64,000 bases of DNA from Bufo bufo (taxonomy: Eukaryota > Chordata > Amphibia > Anura > Bufonidae), in NCBI RefSeq assembly GCF_905171765.1, contig NC_053392.1, positions 39,507,114 to 39,571,113 of the forward strand. Direction: 5' to 3'. Shown here in pieces: positions 1 through 12,245 of this stretch (the first letter of the stretch is position 1; each line of letters begins with the position of its first letter). The notes under the pieces were generated by a model. That model saw only the letters and a list, made by a program, of their open reading frames with translations, was not told where the DNA came from and did no database searches. A program made the translations under genes and the position numbers.

Positions 1-353
1 TTATGGGGGATATCTGTGGATGACGCACTTATGGGGGATATCTGTGGATGACGCACTTATGGGGGATATCTGTGGATGACGCACTTATGGGGGATATCTG
101 TGGATGACGCACTTATGGGGGATATCTGTGGATGACGCACTTATGGGGGATATCTGTGGATGACGCACTTATGGGGGATATCTGTGGATGACGCACTTAT
201 GGGGGATATCTGTGGATGACGCACTTATGGGGGATATCTGTGGATGACGCACTTATGGGGGATATCTGTGGATGACGCACTTATGGGGGATATCTGTGGA
301 TGACGCACTTATAGGGGATATCTGTGGTGACGCACTTATGGGGGATATCTGTG
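1..353 (+). repeat. 28-bp minisatellite, forward arm
   Basis: About twelve near-identical head-to-tail copies of a 28-bp unit (ttatgggggatatctgtgga plus tgacgcac). The array runs off the left edge. Copies are almost identical, with only small changes near the end (ataggggat; one shortened unit), which indicates recent expansion. The same unit continues in reverse orientation beyond 394. Confidence 0.95.
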
Positions 354-394
354 GATGACACATATATAGCATAAGATGCTATATATGTGTCATC
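354..394. repeat. Perfect hairpin at the turning point of the minisatellite
   Basis: Two 19-nt arms (354-372 and 376-394) are exact reverse complements, separated by a 3-nt loop (aag). They join the forward 28-bp array to the inverted one, so the palindrome continues outward on both sides with few mismatches. Confidence 0.9.
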
Positions 395-527
395 CACATA
401 TATCCCCCATAAGTGCCCTCCACAGATATCCCCCATAAGTGCCCTCCACAGATATCCCCCATAAGTGCCCTCCACAGATATCCCCCATAAGTGAGCCATC
501 CACAGATATCCCCCATAAGTGCCGTCC
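395..527 (-). repeat. 28-bp minisatellite, inverted arm
   Basis: About five copies of the reverse complement of the left array unit (tccacagatatcccccataa plus gtgccc). The last copies carry substitutions (gtgagcc, gtgccgt). With 1-353 it makes a head-to-head minisatellite palindrome. Confidence 0.9.
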
Positions 528-962
528 AGTAGTAATGTATTAGTGGGGGGAAGGAAGGGGGCAGGGACACTTGCGGCGGGGCCGGTGCAGTGCACACACC
601 GGGGGCAGCTCCTACCTTTCTGCTGCAGGACATTTTGTTCCTCCTGAGCGGCGGCCTCTTCACCACTCCACCCCTCCTCACAGTGGGCAGCCGAACTAGA
701 GCCGCGCTGCCCGCCCTTCTGCTGCTGTGCGCAGTGTGACATCTCTCCCTCCGTCATGCGCCTCCTGCCCCGCCTGCCTGCTTCATTCATAAAGTGGAAG
801 GAGCAGACAGACGGGGCAGCAGGCGCATGACGGACAATTTACAAGCAGCTTGAGCGGCGCGATATGGCTGCGCGGCCGCCCACCCGCCAGCCCGAACCAA
901 AGAGCCGCAGTGAAGGATCAAAAGAGCCGCTTGTGGCTCGCGATCCGCACTTTGCCGACCAC
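528..962. other. GC/CpG-rich stretch with an internal inverted repeat
   Basis: No gene recognised. The stretch is much richer in CpG than its surroundings. It contains an inverted repeat: ccgtcatgcgcctcctgccc at about 751-776 pairs with its near-complement at about 808-833 (two mismatches), giving a possible hairpin with a loop of about 32 nt. It could be a MITE remnant or an old LTR. Open frames across it are composition artefacts. Confidence 0.5.
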
Positions 963-2357
963 TGCCATAGTGGATAGGCTTAGATACATCAGCCCAGTAG
1001 ACAGCATGGCACATTTTAGGATTAAATACAGACGCTCATTAGATAGTAGCATGCACAACATGATTAGATACACTTTTCAGCAGTAAGTATCACACATGAT
1101 AGGATTAGATACACAGCTCAGCAGACAGTATCACACATGATAGGATTAGATACACAGCTCACTAGACAGTATTACACATGATAGGATTAGATACTCAGCT
1201 TAGCAGACAGTATCACACATGATAGGATTAGATACACAGCTCAGCAGACAGTATCACATGATAGGTTTAGATACACAGATCAACAGACAGTATCACACAT
1301 GATAGGATTAGATACACAGCTCAGCAGACAGTATCACACATGATAGGATTAGATACACAGCTCACTAGACAGTATTACACATGATAGGATTAGATACTCA
1401 GCTTAGCAGACAGTATCACACATGATAGGATTAGATACACAGCTCAGCAGACAGTATCACATGATAGGTTTAGATACCTAGCACAATAGATAGTATTACA
1501 CATGATAGGATTAGATACACAGCTCAGCAGACAGTATCACACATGATAGGATTAGATACACAGCTCACTAGACAGTATTACACATGATAGGATTAGATAC
1601 TCAGCTTAGCAGACAGTATCACACATGATAGGATTAGATACACAGCTCAGCAGACAGTATCACATGATAGGTTTAGATACACAGATCAACAGACAGTATC
1701 ACACATGATAGGATTAGATACACAGCTCAGCAGACAGTATCACACATGATAGGATTAGATACACAGCTCACTAGACAGTATTACACATGATAGGATTAGA
1801 TACTCAGCTTAGCAGACAGTATCACACATGATAGGATTAGATACACAGCTCAGCAGACAGTATCACATGATAGGTTTAGATACCTAGCACAATAGATAGT
1901 ATTACACATGATAGGATTAGATACACAGCTCAGCAGACAGTATCACACATGATAGGATTAGATACACAGCTCACTAGACAGTATTACACATGATAGGATT
2001 AGATACTCAGCTTAGCAGACAGTATCACACATGATAGGATTAGATACACAGCTCAGCAGACAGTATCACATGATAGGTTTAGATACACAGATCAACAGAC
2101 AGTATCACACATGATAGGATTAGATACACAGCTCAGCAGACAGTATCACACATGATAGGATTAGATACACAGCTCACTAGACAGTATTACACATGATAGG
2201 ATTAGATACTCAGCTTAGCAGACAGTATCACACATGATAGGATTAGATACACAGCTCAGCAGACAGTATCACATGATAGGTTTAGATACCTAGCACAATA
2301 GATAGTATTACACATGATAGGATTAGATACACAGCTCAGCAGACAGTATCACACACA
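963..2357 (+). repeat. 41-bp satellite with 406-bp higher-order period
   Basis: Tandem copies of a unit of about 41 bp (aggattagatacacagctca gcagacagtatcacacatgat). The first copies (963-1080) are diverged. From about 1080 several monomer variants recur in fixed order: the acagatcaac variant starts at 1275, 1681 and 2087, and the cctagcac variant at 1477, 1883 and 2289. Both are spaced exactly 406 bp, so blocks of about ten monomers were amplified as a unit. Confidence 0.95.
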
Positions 2358-3210
2358 ATAGGATGAGGTTCACCATCATTCTTTAGAACCCAAACCATAT
2401 TCACACAGGATCTACTATAAATGCACGCAGAAGTAATAGACGTTCCTTAGGAGGAAGACAAGTGGGGCAGACAGCTACCACACGAGATATCAAGGCCTCC
2501 ACCGCCGCCGCCGCCCTTACTGCACATTAATATGGCTTGTATAAAGTTCTTTTCAAAAGTCATTAAGGGTTCTGTCTATCGATTAAAAGGCAGTGAGGTC
2601 CTTTCAAGTCTTCATGCCCGTGGTGCTCCTCTATCTACAGAGGCTTCCACACCAGCCTGGTCTCTCCGCTCTTCTCTCTTCCAGGTGGCTTTGAAACAAA
2701 TTCCATGATGCCATTAAAGATATTCAAATCAGGGAGTAAAACACGTCAGCCCCACCTGCGCCTGGTAATAAATGAGATGCCCCTCATGTGGCAGGAACAT
2801 TGGAGTCCAAACTCATCTATGATTACCAGGATCCTTGAATCTGCCTTCAGATGTCATCTACTAATGAATGAAATGCGTTAGAATCTACAAAAAAAAAGGG
2901 TGTGAAGTGATTCATTTTCTAAATTTATCATGAATTTAACAAGCAAGAGTTTTTAGAGGGTTTTCATGTAGATGGGAAAATGTGAATAATGCTGATACCT
3001 ATGGGAGGTTGTGCGGAGATCAGAAACACTGATGCCACTGACGGATTACGTGCATATGTCAACGAGATGTCAGGAGATGGGCGATTTACAAAATGAAGCA
3101 TTATTCAGTCTCTTCACTAGAATTCTACCCTATAAAAGCTGTTTACAACTCTAAAAGATCGAAATTCCAGTTGCACGCAGTATATGAGCTTTTACTTGGA
3201 TACGTGGGTG
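2358..3210. other. Intronic sequence, nothing recognised
   Basis: No reading frame, family repeat or array is recognised here apart from a short CCG triplet run near 2500 and an A-run near 2888. It may be ordinary GULO intron. Confidence 0.5.
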
Positions 3211-3808
3211 AAGAGTGTTCTGTACAGATTGTTCTCAAAGAGGGAGTTCTTTTTGGTGTTGAGAGTCACAGTTATGTTTTATCAGCCAGATAGAAGGAAA
3301 TACTCACTAACACATCTTCTATTCAAGTCTGGTTTATAATTACACCATCAAGGCTTCATCACAGGTCTGGTTGGTCCATCAAGGCTCCACCTCTGGTCTG
3401 GTTGCTCCACCAATGCTTCATAACAGATCTAGTTGCTCAATTAACCCTCCATAAAGGCTTACTATTACATGGTCCGGTTGCTCCATCAACTTTTCAGCAC
3501 AGAAATGGTTGCTCCATTAAGGTTTCATCCCAGGACTGGTTAATCCACCAACTTTCCATCTTTGGTCTGGTTGCTTTGTCAACTTTGCAGGTTTGGTCTG
3601 GTTGCTCCATCAGCTTTCCATCTTTGGTCTGGTTGCTCCATCACGGCTCCATCTCTGGTCTGGTTGCTTCATCAAGGCTTCATCACAGATCTAGATGCCC
3701 AGTCAATTGCCCTCCAAAGCTGATTGTTCTATGATCCGGTTGCTCTATCAATTTTTTAGGACAGATCTGTTTGATCCATTAAGGTTTCCTCACAGGTCTG
3801 GCTGCTCC
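3211..3808. repeat. Local duplication, copy 1, with about 31-bp minisatellite
   Basis: Starts at aagagtgttctgtacagatt and ends near ctgctcca; it reappears with few differences at 5746-6488. Its right part is a degenerate minisatellite whose unit resembles ggtctggttgctccatcaag gcttcatcaca (about 31 bp). The repeat runs on to about 3895 beyond the duplicated part. Confidence 0.85.
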
Positions 3809-3895
3809 ATCAGGTCTTCATCACAGGTCTAATTGCTCCTTCACGGCTTCATCACAGCTCTGGCAGCTCCATCAACTTTATATCTTTGGTCTTGC

Positions 3896-4598
3896 AACTT
3901 CCTCAAGGCTACAAATATGATTCTGTGTTTTTAGATGAATATCCATTATCCGTTCCAAATTCACCAATTAACCCTAATGACTATTTTAAAATATTCGTTC
4001 TTAACTGTCTAGTTCCTCTTACATTATTCTTCATATATCTCATAAACAACACCCACATCCAATATTCATCCACATCTCTTTATTATGTATCTAAAATATT
4101 CATATATAAACGAAAATATAAACAAAAGTTAATATAGATAATGATATTCCAATTGATTTTTAAACGCAATCATATCTGTCCACCATTTATTCAGTTTTGT
4201 CCCTTGTCTGCATATTTTCTATTCATCAATTATGCATTGTTTACTATGTGTCCAGCTAATGAACTGCGATAATCAGATAATATGCATATACAATTACACA
4301 TTTGTAATATAAATAATCTAACGGCTTCAAGATTAACTCTGTCAGCCCTGTTACTTCATGCATATGAAGATCGGGAAAATAGCCCTCCGTTGAGGCGCCT
4401 TCACGTCAAAACACAATGTATTTTAAACTCTAACTACAAGATATGTGCATGTATTATTTTACCTGATGTCCTCAAAAACGCTTTTTTAAAATAAAGAATG
4501 TTTACTATACTTGAGTATGAATCTATTGGGCAGCGCTGACAATTTCTGAAGTCCTCTTTTTTTCCTAATGTTTACATCAACTTATTTTTTGTCTAGAA
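3896..4598. other. AT-rich intronic sequence, nothing recognised
   Basis: No conserved coding frame or repeat family recognised. Short open frames here look random. Confidence 0.5.
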
Positions 4599-4860
4599 AC
4601 TTTTTCAAGGCTTCATCACAGGTCAGGTTGCTCCATTAACTTTCTATCTCTGGTCTGGGTTCTTCATTAAAGCTCCATCACAGGTCTGATTGCTCCATCA
4701 ACTTTCTCTGTCTGGTCTGGTAGTTCCATCAAAGCTCCATCACCATTCTGGATGTCCCACCAAGTCTTAGGCTTGTCTGGTTGCTTAACAAACTTTTCAT
4801 CTTTGATCTGGTTGCTTTAACAAGGCTCTACCGAAGGTCTGGCGACCTAGTGTAGTAAAT
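4599..4860 (+). repeat. Decayed block of the ggtctggttgctccatcaa minisatellite
   Basis: Degenerate copies of the same roughly 31-bp unit seen at 3330-3895 and 5870-6488 (caggtctgattgctccatca, tctggtctggtagttccatc). Higher divergence suggests an older part of one original array. Confidence 0.75.
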
Positions 4861-5745
4861 TACCGAAGCAGAATACAATAAAACTCTAAATTAAAGGTTC
4901 TCTCACTTTCCTTTTTGCCAGTGGTTTTATAGCAGTCTTTCCTCTACTTTGGCTTGTGAGCTTTTCTTAGTGTTCTTCTCTCTGTCACCTGTTCTGACCT
5001 CAACACCTACAACAACCTCATCACTTGACAAAGACGCCCATAGATCTACAAACACAGATCAAACTTTAAAAAAGTCAATTGGGGATCAATGGGACTAATA
5101 TCATAAAATTATACAAAAAATCTTTATTTATCAAAAATCCATAGTAATGATCAGGTATTAGAAGGAAAGAGAACATGATGGAAATACAATACAGAAAATA
5201 TGCATGGGGCACATTACCAGACAGCGTAATGATCTTCCTTCAAAGATCATACAATATGGCCTTAACACTGCACTATCAATTAAGAAAATATGTTATCCAT
5301 ATAAAGGAGTTATCCCTCACTATAAGTCCACCTTAATAATAATGGATAGTACCAGAAGGCCATAAATATCAACAGCTGCCCAAATTGTAGACGAATGACA
5401 AGCAGGTGTGTCCTTATAAAAGCAGAAATACACACACTAAATCGCACCTGGGTATCTATATCTGGTGCGATAAATAAGTATAATATCAATAGGCACATAT
5501 GCTTGTCTCTCCAATTCCGCAGCATAAATACACCTCAAGCCCTTATATGTCCATCCATAAATATAAAGCTAACCATAATAGGTCTAAAACATACCCAGGG
5601 ACATGGTTTGCAGAAACTGGAATGTCACCCCACGTACTGACACCTCGACACGTGTTTCGCATCACCAGGCTTCGTCAGGAGGTGATAATGTATGGTAAAA
5701 TAGGGGTATATATAGAAGAAAGGGGCGGGCAATACCTTAATATAT
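4861..5745. other. Unique-looking sequence with an interspersed-repeat-like motif
   Basis: Separates the minisatellite blocks. At about 5636-5690 there is cgacacgtgtttcgcatcac followed by caggcttcgtcagga, a motif type that recurs in amphibian interspersed repeats, but no element boundary was found. The rest is unassigned. Confidence 0.4.
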
Positions 5746-6488
5746 AAGAGTGTTCTGTACAGATTGTTCTCAAAGAGGGAGTTCTTTTTGGTGTTGAGAG
5801 TCACAGTTATGTTTTATCAGCCAGATAGAAGGAAATACTCACTAACACATCTTCTATTCAAGTCTGATTTTTAATTACACCATCAAGGCTTCATCACAGG
5901 TCTGGTTGGTCCATCAAGGCTTCATCACAGGTCTGGTCGATCCACCAACTTTTCATTTTTTGTCTGGTTGTTCCATCAACTTTCCATCTTTTGTCTGGTT
6001 GCTTCTTCAAGGCTCCACCTCTGAGCTGATTGCTCCATCAAGACTCCACCTCTGGTCTGGTTGCTCCACCTCTGGTCTGGTTGCTCCACCAATGCTTTAT
6101 AACAGATCTAGTTGCTCAATTAACCATCCATAAAGGCTTACTATTACATGGTCCGGTTGCTCCATCAACTTTTCAGCACAGATATGGTTGCTCCATTAAG
6201 GTTTCATCCCAGGACTGGTTAATCCACCAACTTTCCATCTTTGATCTGGTTGCTTTGTCAACTTTGCATCTTTGGTCTGGTTGCTCCATCAGCTTTCCAT
6301 CTTTGGTCTGGTTGCTCCATCACGGCTCCATCTCTGGCCTGGTTGCTCCATCAAGGCTTCATCACAGATCTAGATGCCCAGTCAATTGCCCTCCAAAGCT
6401 GATTGTTCTATAATCCGGTTGCTCTATCAATTTTTTAGGACAGATCTGTTTGATCCATTAAGGTTTCCTCACAGGTCTGGCTGCTCCA
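5746..6488. repeat. Local duplication, copy 2, with expanded minisatellite
   Basis: Same sequence as 3211-3808 over the non-repetitive start (aagagtgttctgtacagatt onward) and most of the minisatellite. It is about 145 bp longer because of extra tandem units near 5900-6060. High identity implies a recent duplication or conversion. Confidence 0.85.
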
Positions 6489-7379
6489 CCTCTGAGCTGA
6501 TTATAACTATAATCACCTGAGAAGTACCAGCGGCTGCGCGGCCCTGCAATGATGGCCGACACCATCTTTTAGCACGTCCCCACATCCACATAGCACACGC
6601 GCAAGCGCGCACTGTGAAGTGGAACGGGGCGCAATCCAGAAGGAGCCGGACAGCGCATGCGCCGGGTCGCGCCTTTGGTATAATCATGTGATGAAGTATC
6701 ATAAGGAAGATCATATGACCAATCCTATAAAGAAAAAGGAAAAAATAGAAAACCTACTCTGCAGAGCATAATCATATATAAGCGACCTCACAATTTCAGA
6801 ACTACACGATCGTCTCTAAATACCATACATCATGAATGGACATATTTAATAAAAATAGACTACAGATAATAATTAAGACCATGATCGTCAGAAAAATCAA
6901 TTCATAATAATTAAGTATATAATCATGATTGTAAAATCTCAAAACACAAATACCCAATCATGTAGAAAAAGATTATTTTACTTTCTAATCGATAGCTCAT
7001 CATTGTATATAAATTACTCTCACTGTGATTTATTGAGTTTTTTTTAGTTTTAAACAAACAAACATAGGGCTAATGTGTGGGAAATATGTGAAATATGAAT
7101 TGTGAAAAATAAAAAATTTAAGAATAAAAAATAAATATATAAAAAATGAATATATTATATAAAAATAGCCAATTCATACTAATAAGTGAAAGAAGTGCTA
7201 GCAGTGCATTTTGAACATATAAATATAATACAAATGACACATGTGAGATGAAGTCTGTCCTTCAGACATTGAAAAAGCAATGACCAATCGGCAAAGTACA
7301 TCCACCATGTGACACCTAACAATGATCCCTCTCCTTGACCATCTCCTTTCAAGTTGATCTTAGGCATTCTACTGGTAAA
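6489..7379. other. Intronic sequence: GC-rich patch, then AT-rich tract
   Basis: 6520-6680 is GC-rich; 6700-7190 is strongly AT-rich. No gene or defined repeat was recognised. Confidence 0.45.
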
Positions 7380-8700
7380 GCTTTAACTCCTTCCCGCATT
7401 TTCACGTACATGTACGTGATGTGATCGGTCTGGTGCAGGAGCTTCACCCGCCCGATCCGCAGCACGGGCCTGGCTGTTACTGCTGCATCCGTCAGCATCG
7501 CTGTATGCAGTGATGCCGGCGGATTAACCCTTTCACATGTCACGGTCACATGACCTAACCCCTCAGGTGAACACCGTAAAAAAAAAAACCTGTGTAAAAA
7601 AATAAATTTTTGGTCACCTTACATCACAAAAATTGTAATAGCAAGCAATCAAAAATGCCCCCCAGAATGGTACCAATCTAACCGTCACCTCATCCCGCAA
7701 AAAATGAGCCCCTACCTAAGACAATTGCCCAAAAAATAAAAAAAATATGTCTCTCAGACTATGGAGAAACTAAAACATGATTTTTTTGTTTCAAAAATGC
7801 TTTTATTGTGCTAAATTAAAAAAATTAATAAAAAATTTAGACATATTAGGTATCGCCGCGTCTGTAACAACCTGCTCTATAAAATTACCACATGACCCCT
7901 CAGGTGAACACAGTAAAAAAAAAAAAAAAACTGTGTAAAAAATAAAATTTTTGTCACCTTACATCACAAAAAGTGTAATAGCAAGCGATCAAAAAGTCAT
8001 ATGCACCCCAAAATAGTGCCAATCAAACCGTCATCTCCAAAAACCATATGACGTTCCTTTCTTTCTGCGCCCTGCCGTGTGACCGTACAGCAGTTTACGA
8101 CCACATATGGGGTGTTTCTGTAAACTACCGAATCAGGGCAATAAATATTGAGTTTTGTTTGACTGTTAACCTTTGCTTTGTTACTGGGAAAAATAGATTA
8201 AAATGGAAAATCTTCCAAAAAAGTAAAATTAGCCCCAGAAAGTGACTTCATAACTATACTGGTCCTGAAAAAATTGGGTTTTGGAAATTTTCTTAAAAAA
8301 TTTAAGATTTGCTTCTAAGCCTTCTAACATCCCAAAAAAATAAAATGTCATTTTCAAAATGATTCAAACATGAAGTAGACATATGGGGAATGTAAAGTAA
8401 TAACTAATGTTGGAGGTATTACTATCTATTATAAAAGTAGAGAAATTGAAATTTGTAAATTTGCTAATTTTTCCAGATTTTTGGTAAATTTGGTATTTTT
8501 GTATAAATAAAAATGAAATATTTTGACTCAATTTTGCCACCGTCATGAAGTACAATATGTGACGAGACAACAATCTCAGAATGGCCTGGATAAGTAAAAG
8601 CGTTTTAAAGTTATTACCACATTAGTGACACATGTCAGATTTGCAAAATTAGGCTGGGTCCTGAAGGTGAAAAATGGCAGGGTCCTGAAGGCGTTAATGC
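7380..8700. repeat. Amphibian-type interspersed repeat, AT-rich, with internal duplication
   Basis: The left end reads taactccttcccgcattttc acgtacatgtacgtgatg and the right end ggtcctgaaggcgttaatgc, which in reverse complement gives a loosely similar start (taacgccttcaggacc). Inside, a block of about 95 bp from cccctcaggtgaacac to gcaatcaaaaa occurs twice (about 7559-7653 and 7896-7991). No transposase is seen. Probably a non-autonomous DNA element or a composite of two; superfamily not assigned. Confidence 0.55.
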
Positions 8701-9647
8701 TATTCTCATGGAATCTGGAATTTGAAAAACACGGTTGCTTTCTCCACAGGTATCCATTGGTTGTAACTGTTATTCGAGTATTGTATTGAAATTAAAGAGG
8801 CATATCTGCAATACCAGGCACAACCGGTGGGGAGATCTGGCCCTCTTTTTGTGAGAAAGCCGACATGCTTCTCTAAATCCTATAAATTCTTAGCCCGAAA
8901 TGAATGGAAGTTCTAGACAACTGGGTGCCAGATTATATAAATATTACAATCCCTTCTTCTAATGTTCCTTGACGAGACAAAGTAATATTAATGCTAGCAC
9001 GTTAAACATAGACATGGTATTTTGTGTTCCCATAAATCTCAGGTAGATATAACTCTCCCGGTGATGACTGTGGTTGTCGGAGCAGATCTTATTCCAGCAC
9101 AAGATAAAATGCTGCTCCTGAATCACTATGACATTATATGTAGAAGATATGTCTGGTTCCTCTACGTCCTACATCATATCAGGAGCTGGAGTGACAGTAA
9201 TGATCCAGAGTTATGGATAGAGCCGTCAGTTACTACACAATATGAGCTGGATGACTGGACAGTAATAACCAAGCAGCATAGACATTCTGGAAAGAAATAT
9301 GTTCCTGATACAAAGGGAGTGGGAAGGTAAAAGGTTTATGGAAAGTACCAACATTTTGGATGAAATTCAACTACAGGATCATTTAGAGAATTTTCGATTT
9401 ATCAAATTTTGGTTTATCAAACTCCTGGTTGGTTCTTTCCTCCTCATAATGGTTTGTATCTGAGGAGGGGCCGATCCGGTCCTGAAATGCACAATTCTGT
9501 AGCAATAAGAAAATAATAAACATAGTTACTTACCTATCCTATGCTGTAGTCCTCTCACCCATCCAGGCAGCGCCCTGCTTCTACATCAATCTTTCCTCCT
9601 CATGGTTTGGTTTTTGCTCTAATATGCATTGTCAGCTGTGAGATCTT
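8701..9647. other. Intronic sequence, no recognised gene
   Basis: Includes a 102-codon plus-strand open frame (9022-9330) with no similarity to any family I know, no adjacent conserved frame and no splice context. It is most likely chance. Nothing else is supported. Confidence 0.4.
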
Positions 9648-10263
9648 AGGGTACATTCACACGAATGTAGGCTGTCGGTGCCCGTGCTGCAGACCACAAA
9701 TTGAAATACGGTGCCATGCTGTGCCCCGCACTGTTTACATGTAATATGATGAGTATTGTTGTGCTCCCTCCTGACACTAGGTGTCACTGTTACATATTCT
9801 ATAAGGTCTTACTGCAGGGAATAGGCAATAGTGTGTAGCTGAAGCCACATGGTGTGATAAAGGAGGCTGTTACAACAAGCTACAAGTCCTTACTATCAAG
9901 TTCAGTCAATTAACTGGGCAGGGCATGTGCTGCCAAAGAGAGGGTGAAGTAATATTGTTTGATGTAGGGAGATTATAAGGAGGTGTCCACTAGTCTGATC
10001 CAGCTTGGTTCGACTAAGAGGGCCGCAAAAGATGTGGACAGCACACCATGTGCTGTACGCATTCTTACTTCCTTTCTTTGGCTCCACAAAAAAGAGAGAC
10101 CATGTCTTATTCTGGTCTGCAATTGTGGACAAGAATAGGCATTTCTATCATAAGGCTAGCCATTCATTCCACAAAATGCAGAACCAAAATGGCGGGTATC
10201 CGTGTTTTGCGCATGCTCAATTTGCAGACCACAAAAAATATACGGTCATCTGAATGAGCCCTA
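9648..10263. repeat. Decayed MITE-like element
   Basis: The left end ttagggtacattcacacgaa and the right end, which in reverse complement is ttagggctcattcagatgac, form imperfect terminal inverted repeats. The interior resembles the foldbacks at 36.9-37.8 kb and 59.8-60.1 kb: gcaattgtggacaagaatag, gtgttttgcgcatgc. About 9720-9900 looks like separate inserted sequence. A target-site duplication was not settled. Confidence 0.5.
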
Positions 10264-10936
10264 AGAATGAAACCTGAGTGTGCCTTTCACAATTACATCC
10301 ATATAAACCCAACCACATGAACATGTGAACATGAACATTGATGGACACTGTAGGCTTGAGCAGACAATGTAGTCTTCTTGAATTCAGCATTTACAACTGG
10401 TGTCAACTAAACTCTTCCAACTGCCTACAACACAGGGTCTTCCACATGGCACACTCTCTGATCCACCCCTTTCTCAAACTTGGACCTTCATCAATAAAAT
10501 ATATAAGGTATGATAAGGGTCAGATTTTCCATTGAATGCAGTGATGATGGCCATCTCTTTCCAGCCACATCCTGGCACAGTCTTGAGTCTTTTAGGTTCT
10601 CCATGATACTCAGAGAGAATCCATCAGCTCCTGAGCTCACATGTCCAGCGCTGTATCCACACACCTGACAACACCACAGGAAAAATGTCCTGGAGCCGTT
10701 GAGCTCAGCCATGATTGATCCGCCATCCTCTGCCCATCAAGTCATATGCCGCACAGATGAAGTTCTCAGATAAATCCTCTGCCCAGGTCCCCCTGTTTTT
10801 CACATCTCACTGCCAACAGCTACGTGCCACTAATGTCTCCATTTTTCACCGTGTTATTGGATCTTCACACTGTGTGCTTTATAAACCACAGCAGAAAATC
10901 TAATTTATACATCTTGTTAACATAGCCAGATAAAAG
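10264..10936. other. Intronic sequence, nothing recognised
   Basis: No conserved frame or repeat family seen; short frames on both strands are not convincing. Confidence 0.45.

Positions 10937-10937
<1 letters not shown>

Positions 10938-10978
<41 letters not shown>
10938..10978. repeat. (TATC)n microsatellite
   Basis: About ten tandem TATC units, followed by decayed copies to about 11010. It lies at the 3' tail of the non-LTR fragment at 11015-11480, as is common for elements ending in simple repeats. Confidence 0.9.
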
Positions 10979-11014
10979 AATATCTTCTATCTCCTATCTA
11001 TCTATGTATGTATA

Positions 11015-11480
11015 TCCAATTAAAATCAGCTTTATTGGCAGGACTAAATACATTTAGCATTTCCAAAGCAAGTGGGAAATAATTGAGTAGGGTTCGGGGA
11101 TGGGGACATATACAGGGTGGGGGTATAGGAGTCCATGGTATATCAGGCTCCTCTAAGTCAATGGCAGGCAGTAATATATTGTGCTGCTATGGCCGCTGTG
11201 TTCTCCTCTTCCCCTAGCAGTATGGAGAGTCTCTCTTCCTCCTCCATGGAGATGAAGTCTGGGCAGAGATCAGACAGTCTCCTGAAGTGAGTCTCCCTCA
11301 CTGCAGCAAGAAGTAAGCCTCATCCTCCACGACCTCCTGGTCGCACTGCGGACATGGTCTGCTCTCCCTGGGCATGTACTTCTGTTGGTGACACCTGGAT
11401 ATATACACAGATATATTCCTCTTTGCTCTGATGTATTGTCTACTGGATTTCCCTCTTTGTCGGGCTGTACTGGTTGGTGG
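11015..11480 (-). pseudogene. 3' end of a non-LTR retrotransposon (RT C-terminal zinc motif and tail)
   Basis: On the minus strand a decayed frame reads QKYMPRESRPCPQCDQEVVE then DEAYFLL, with the C-x2-C ... EDE-x-FLL signature found downstream of reverse transcriptase in many vertebrate non-LTR elements. A stop sits where the next Cys is expected. A shifted frame continues RLSDLCPDFISMEEEERLSI LLGEEE. The copy ends in an untranslated tail with an AATAAAG signal and then (GATA)n. It is 5'-truncated and non-functional. Clade not assigned. Confidence 0.7.
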
Positions 11481-11779
11481 CTTTGAAACGCGCTGCCATC
11501 CAGGGCCGATAATGTCCTAGGTTTTTAGGAATGTTGATTAGTGATGCAGCCTCAATAGTTTTGTATGTGTTACGCTGCTCCTACCTGGATACCATCGCTC
11601 CCCAGGGTTAGGCTCCGAAGCAATAAAGGGGAGAGTAATTGTTGGGGAAGTAGGGGTCCAGACTTGGTAAAAGTTGAACAGTTTTACTTGAATAAACTTG
11701 CATTCAGACAATACTTGATCTTTCTTTTGGCTCCAGCAGGTTTTGGGGTAAACTGGCAGGTGAACTTGGATACCTTGTT

Positions 11780-11806
11780 TTCTCTCTCTCTCTCTCTCTC
11801 TCTCTG
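11780..11806. repeat. (CT)n microsatellite
   Basis: Uninterrupted CT dinucleotide run of about 13 units. Confidence 0.9.
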
Positions 11807-11854
11807 TGGTGCTAGACTCAGACTTCGGTCTTATCACTGGACTCTGCCCCCTGT

Positions 11855-12062
11855 GCTTTGCACCTCCTGCATCAGCCCCTGTGCTGTGCACCCCCTCCAC
11901 CCCCTCCCCCTGTGCGTCCCATGCATCCCCAGCCCCAGTGCGCCCCAGTGCGTCCCATGCACCCCCAGCCCCTGTGCATCCCATGCACCCCTAGCCCCTG
12001 TGTGTCCCATGCACCCCCAGCCGCTGTGCGTCCAATGCACCCCCAGCCCCTGTGTATCCCCC
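11855..12062 (+). repeat. 27-bp GC-rich minisatellite
   Basis: About seven imperfect copies of a unit like cccctgtgcgtcccatgcac ccccagc. Because 27 is a multiple of three, several frames stay open across it; these are not genes. Confidence 0.85.
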
Positions 12063-12069
12063 CTGGGGG

Positions 12070-12245
12070 CAAAATCATAAAATATACTGGACAAAAAATG
12101 AAATTTATACAGAGGGGGTAAAACATTTAATATATACAGTGGGCAAAATTATATTTATACACAGAGGGGGCAAAAAATTAAATGTATACAGGGGAAAAAT
12201 GGAATATATAGAGAGTAGGCAAAATAAAATTTATATAGTGAGAGA
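12070..12245 (+). repeat. Degenerate tandem repeat, AT-rich
   Basis: Four or five diverged copies of about 40 bp with the pattern atatacagagggggcaaaat, directly after the 27-bp minisatellite. Confidence 0.65.

Noticed and set aside
9022..9330. 102-codon plus-strand frame
   Set aside because: No recognisable domain, no neighbours and no splice signals that fit; likely chance.
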